DNA from: an uncultured Collinsella sp. | GTDB lineage: Bacteria; Actinomycetota; Coriobacteriia; Coriobacteriales; Coriobacteriaceae | Reading direction: 5' to 3' | NCBI GenBank assembly: GCA_900548565.1 | Contig: URKV01000031.1 | Span: forward strand, 1-15,630 | DNA length: 15,630 bases | In this document: positions 13,645-15,630 of the stretch, in pieces | Layout: each line of letters starts with the position of its first letter | Numbering within the stretch: position 1 is the first letter of the stretch | Position numbers and translations under genes: made by a program | Notes under the pieces: model-generated | What the model was told of the DNA's origin: nothing | Database searches by the model: none | What the model saw: only the letters and a program-made list of their open reading frames with translations

Positions 13645-14658
13645 CTACTCGGACTGCCCACCCTTTTTGGCGTGCTTGGACGGAGCACTCAGAAAGCGGC
13701 CCGTCAAATAGTTCGCCGGGCCGGAAATATCGATCCCCAGCAGCACGTGTCCCAGCCACAGGAACGCCACGAGCACCAGCAGCGGGATAACGCACGAGGT
13801 CACGATCATCACGATGACGCCTTCAATCAGATCGGTCACCTGCCGCACAATCTCATCGGTCATCTGCTTGGCGCCGCTGGTCACCGATGCGACGAGACCC
13901 GAGGCGCCATCGGCGAGCTGCTCAAGCACGCTCTTGGACTCTGTGGACTCGGCCTTTTTCTTGCTTGTTTTGGAGCTATCGCTATCTGCCGCACTCGCAG
14001 CGTCGGCCGCCTTTTGCTCGGCCGCCTCGATGCTCACTCGATACGTTTCGTCGACCTTTTGCGACACCCATACGCTTGCAGGCACCAACACCATGCCAAT
14101 TATGGCGACCACCAGCACACGCGTTGCCACGCGGCGCAGGACGGCGCTGGTGCTCCAGCGTCCGTGAATGCCGAGCGACGCTGCAAAGAGTACCAGCGCA
14201 AACGGAACCAGGATGCCCAGGCCAACCGACCACAAAATAGTCAACAGGTATTTCTCGAGATAGAGCACGGCAAGCACGATGCCCAAATTACCCGAAAGCT
14301 GTGCGAGCTGCTCGGCAACCGGCGTTCCCGTATCACCCGGCAGCGCGGTAATGCCCGCAGACAGCGCCACGCACGAGGTCGTGAGCGCCAAAACATTGCC
14401 CTTCTTTTGATCGATGACCTCGATGGTGGAGTCCCAAGTTTTGGTATCGGCGAAATGCGGACGAGCTACAAAGCCCGACAGCAGCGCCAGTACCACGAGC
14501 GCAACGATAAAGCCAATCTGCAGCTTTTTGTTTGCGCACACGACATCGGACAGGCTGGGCTGCAGCTCTGTTACCGTCGTGTGCTCGGTTATCTGGACAG
14601 AACGCCCATGAGCCATCTCGTGCGCGTCTCTTTTTTGTATTGACCCGTTATCCGGCAT
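13645..14658 (-). CDS. Uncharacterised multi-pass membrane protein
   Basis: 337 residues, no function recognised. About 47 hydrophilic residues lead into a transmembrane segment (48-65). A polar stretch follows, then the motif ALTTSCVALSAGITALPGD (91-109) continuing TGTPVAEQLAQLSGNL. Further hydrophobic segments are at about 122-136, 139-161 and 181-199. A charged, Ala/Ser/Lys-rich region (205-250), probably helical or coiled-coil, separates these from a last membrane segment (280-304) and a basic tail ending KHAKKGGQSE. The S-x-x-ITxLPGDTxTP-EQLA-LS / LEKYLL pattern recalls proteins I have seen annotated only as hypothetical in gut Firmicutes; that recollection needs checking. GAGGAGG stands 8 bases before the ATG. 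It has its own terminator, so it is probably a separate unit between the EIIA gene and lacA, though it could still be co-regulated. Confidence 0.85.
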   Translation of the reverse strand: MPDNGSIQKRDAHEMAHGRSVQITEHTTVTELQPSLSDVVCANKKLQIGFIVALVVLALLSGFVARPHFADTKTWDSTIEVIDQKKGNVLALTTSCVALSAGITALPGDTGTPVAEQLAQLSGNLGIVLAVLYLEKYLLTILWSVGLGILVPFALVLFAASLGIHGRWSTSAVLRRVATRVLVVAIIGMVLVPASVWVSQKVDETYRVSIEAAEQKAADAASAADSDSSKTSKKKAESTESKSVLEQLADGASGLVASVTSGAKQMTDEIVRQVTDLIEGVIVMIVTSCVIPLLVLVAFLWLGHVLLGIDISGPANYLTGRFLSAPSKHAKKGGQSE

Positions 14659-14751
14659 TTGGATACCTCCTCAGTCCGGCGTTTAATGCGAAAGAAAGTA
14701 TACCCACCGAGCAAAAATCGAACGGGAAGACGAACGGAGCGCACCAAGACT

Positions 14752-14792
14752 GTCCCCAATGACTAGTCGTTTAAGAACGTCCCCAATGACTA
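14752..14792. repeat. Two direct copies of GTCCCCAATGACTA
   Basis: GTCCCCAATGACTA at 14752-14765 and 14779-14792, 27 bases apart, joined by GTCGTTTAAGAAC. Positions 14758-14779 are the exact reverse complement of 10103-10124. It lies between the EIIA terminator and the upstream region of the membrane-protein gene. No ORF; a dispersed intergenic repeat. Confidence 0.75.
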
Positions 14793-14823
14793 TCTCGGGA
14801 TGAGTTGCGGGGAGGAGGACAGA

Positions 14824-14856
14824 AAAAGCCCTGTCGCGGGTGGCGGCAGGGCTTTT
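14824..14856 (-). terminator. Rho-independent terminator of the EIIA gene
   Basis: Stem AAAAGCCCTG (14824-14833) with CAGGGCTTTT (14847-14856), extended inward by a T-G wobble and CGC/GCG to 14 pairs. On the minus strand the stem ends in TTTTTCTG. It lies 28 bases after the EIIA stop. Confidence 0.85.
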
Positions 14857-14883
14857 GGAAGGGGACTTGGTTGTGAGGGCTCG

Positions 14884-15222
14884 TTAGGCGAGCTTGGCCT
14901 CGAGCTCGGCGATGCGCTTGTAGGCATCGATGGTAAAGCGGGTCTGCTTCTCCAGGATCATAGTGGTCATGAGGGTGTCCTGAGCGTGAGCCATGATGAA
15001 GGTCATCTCCATCTCGCCGCCGCCGGCCTCCTGCGAAAGCAGCTTGGTCTGCGTGTCGTGGGCACCGATGAGCGCATCGCTGGCATCCTTGTGCAGCTGC
15101 TCGGCCTTCTCAAAGTCACCCTCGCGAGCAGCATCGAGCGCTGCAAGCAGATCGGTCTGGGCGTCACCTGCGTATGCGACGATCTCGAATCCAACCATCG
15201 AGATTTCTTCTTTGGTTGCCAT
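14884..15222 (-). CDS. lacF: PTS lactose/cellobiose-family EIIA component
   Basis: 112-residue phosphocarrier of the Lac family of the phosphotransferase system. It accepts phosphate from HPr and passes it to EIIB during sugar uptake. All-helical family with NxxxGFEIVAYAGDAQ-like helix 1 (here MVGFEIVAYAGDAQTDLLAA, 9-28), AHDTQTKLL (54-62) and MAHAQDTLMTTM (77-88), where His79 is the likely phosphorylation site and Asp82 the metal-binding position. The start at 15222 follows AAAGGAA. Location beside lacA-lacB suggests lactose or galactose as substrate, hence the tentative symbol; cellobiose or chitobiose EIIA proteins (CelC/ChbA) belong to the same family and cannot be excluded. It is followed by its own terminator; the matching EIIB/EIIC and 6-phospho-beta-galactosidase genes are not in view. 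Confidence 0.88.
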   Translation of the reverse strand: MATKEEISMVGFEIVAYAGDAQTDLLAALDAAREGDFEKAEQLHKDASDALIGAHDTQTKLLSQEAGGGEMEMTFIMAHAQDTLMTTMILEKQTRFTIDAYKRIAELEAKLA

Positions 15223-15319
15223 ATTGCGTTCCTTTCACATATGAACCAATGGAGAGCATCGCGTCCGGGCATACGCGCTGCGTTGTGTATGTCAGAAACA
15301 ATAACATTCAAACAAAAAA

Positions 15320-15405
15320 GAACAGCGCAAAACGTAATTTCGAGCTATGAACGGTCACTTTTCGCCCGTGAACGGTTTTTAAACCAATCTGAACAATATC
15401 GAACA
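15320..15405 (-). promoter_or_regulatory. EIIA upstream region with helically phased GAAC boxes
   Basis: GAAC at 15320, 15349, 15370, 15391 and 15401, all in the same orientation on the plus strand (GTTC read toward the gene). The last four are spaced 21, 21 and 10 bases, i.e. whole helical turns. Positions 15394-15405 carry the complement of TGTTCGATATTG, also found upstream of the DeoR gene. Placed 98-183 bases before the EIIA ATG. Likely a multi-site operator for a DeoR-type regulator. Confidence 0.5.
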
Positions 15406-15436
15406 CAATTAGCGGAAACCCAAACAGACCCGCGCT

Positions 15437-15630
15437 CTAGCGCCAATCGCGCACCGTATCGCCCTCGACGAGCACGCCCGGAAACAGCATGTGCTCCACA
15501 CCGGGTTCAACGCCCTCGGCGCCGGCAATCTTGTCGACCGCCCACATGCCGACGCGCTTGTTGTCAAAGCGCACCGTGGTCAGGCGACGGTCGGGCACGA
15601 TATCGCCCAGGCTGTCATCAACACCCGCCA
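15437..15630 (-). CDS. LacI-family transcriptional regulator, C-terminal fragment (runs off right edge)
   Basis: Only the last 63 residues are present; the gene continues beyond the right edge. The fragment begins AGVDDSLGDIVPDRRLTTVRFD and ends GDTVRDWR before TAG (15437-15439). The GVDDSL-(x)-D-(x)-V ... LTTVRFD pattern is that of the effector-domain end of LacI-family regulators and matches the same region of the complete LacI-type protein of this window (GVDDSLDDFV ... LTTVRFD, residues 281-301), so the two are family relatives. It sits upstream of the PTS EIIA gene on the same strand. Its DNA-binding domain and start are out of view, and its effector is unknown. Confidence 0.85.
   Translation of the reverse strand, partial: AGVDDSLGDIVPDRRLTTVRFDNKRVGMWAVDKIAGAEGVEPGVEHMLFPGVLVEGDTVRDWR

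Noticed and set aside
14752..14792. Start of a CRISPR array
   Set aside because: Only two 14-base copies with a 13-base spacer and no cas genes; the repeat recurs elsewhere as an intergenic element.

Overview
The window is high-GC (about 60%) bacterial DNA that I read as a Coriobacteriia (Collinsella-like) gut anaerobe. This rests on the dense GC-rich coding, the anaerobe-type flavodiiron protein, the class II (Firmicutes-like) GalT, and families of short GTCCC-containing intergenic repeats that I associate with that genus from memory. The first 50 bases are not genomic: they are an Illumina Nextera index/transposase adapter joined to the contig end.

Layout: (1) 1-50 adapter, then the N-terminal part of an ABC transporter ATPase (minus strand), cut off at the contig end. 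(2) 598-710, a 33-bp-arm inverted repeat, directly upstream of a plus-strand NUDIX-Vsr fusion gene (743-1729). (3) 1730-2429, a gene-poor stretch with two doubtful small ORFs and a 145-nt palindrome with 39-bp perfect arms. (4) A class II ketose-bisphosphate aldolase (minus) divergent from a DeoR-family regulator (plus). (5) A flavodiiron protein (minus). (6) A LacI-family regulator (minus) divergent from galK-galT (plus), with three copies of one operator-like motif between them. (7) 9985-10327, a terminator, a repeat and two strong hairpins. (8) A minus-strand tagatose-6-phosphate operon lacA-lacB-lacX-lacC. (9) An uncharacterised membrane protein, a lactose/cellobiose-type PTS EIIA gene, and the C-terminal end of a second LacI-family regulator leaving the window at the right edge.

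Together the genes form a galactose/lactose catabolic region with two parallel routes. GalK and GalT handle unphosphorylated galactose (Leloir pathway). The PTS EIIA, LacAB, LacC and probably the class II aldolase handle galactose 6-phosphate through tagatose 6-phosphate. The PTS EIIB/EIIC, the 6-phospho-beta-galactosidase and a LacD-type class I aldolase are not in the window. Three promoter regions (aldolase/DeoR, lacA, EIIA) carry GTTC boxes spaced about 10 or 21 bp apart, and two of them share the 12-mer TGTTCGATATTG. This suggests one regulator, most simply the DeoR protein, ties them together.

The items most worth a second look are the NUDIX-Vsr fusion, the helically phased GTTC boxes, the large intergenic palindromes/structured hairpins, and the conserved but unassigned membrane protein inside the lactose locus.
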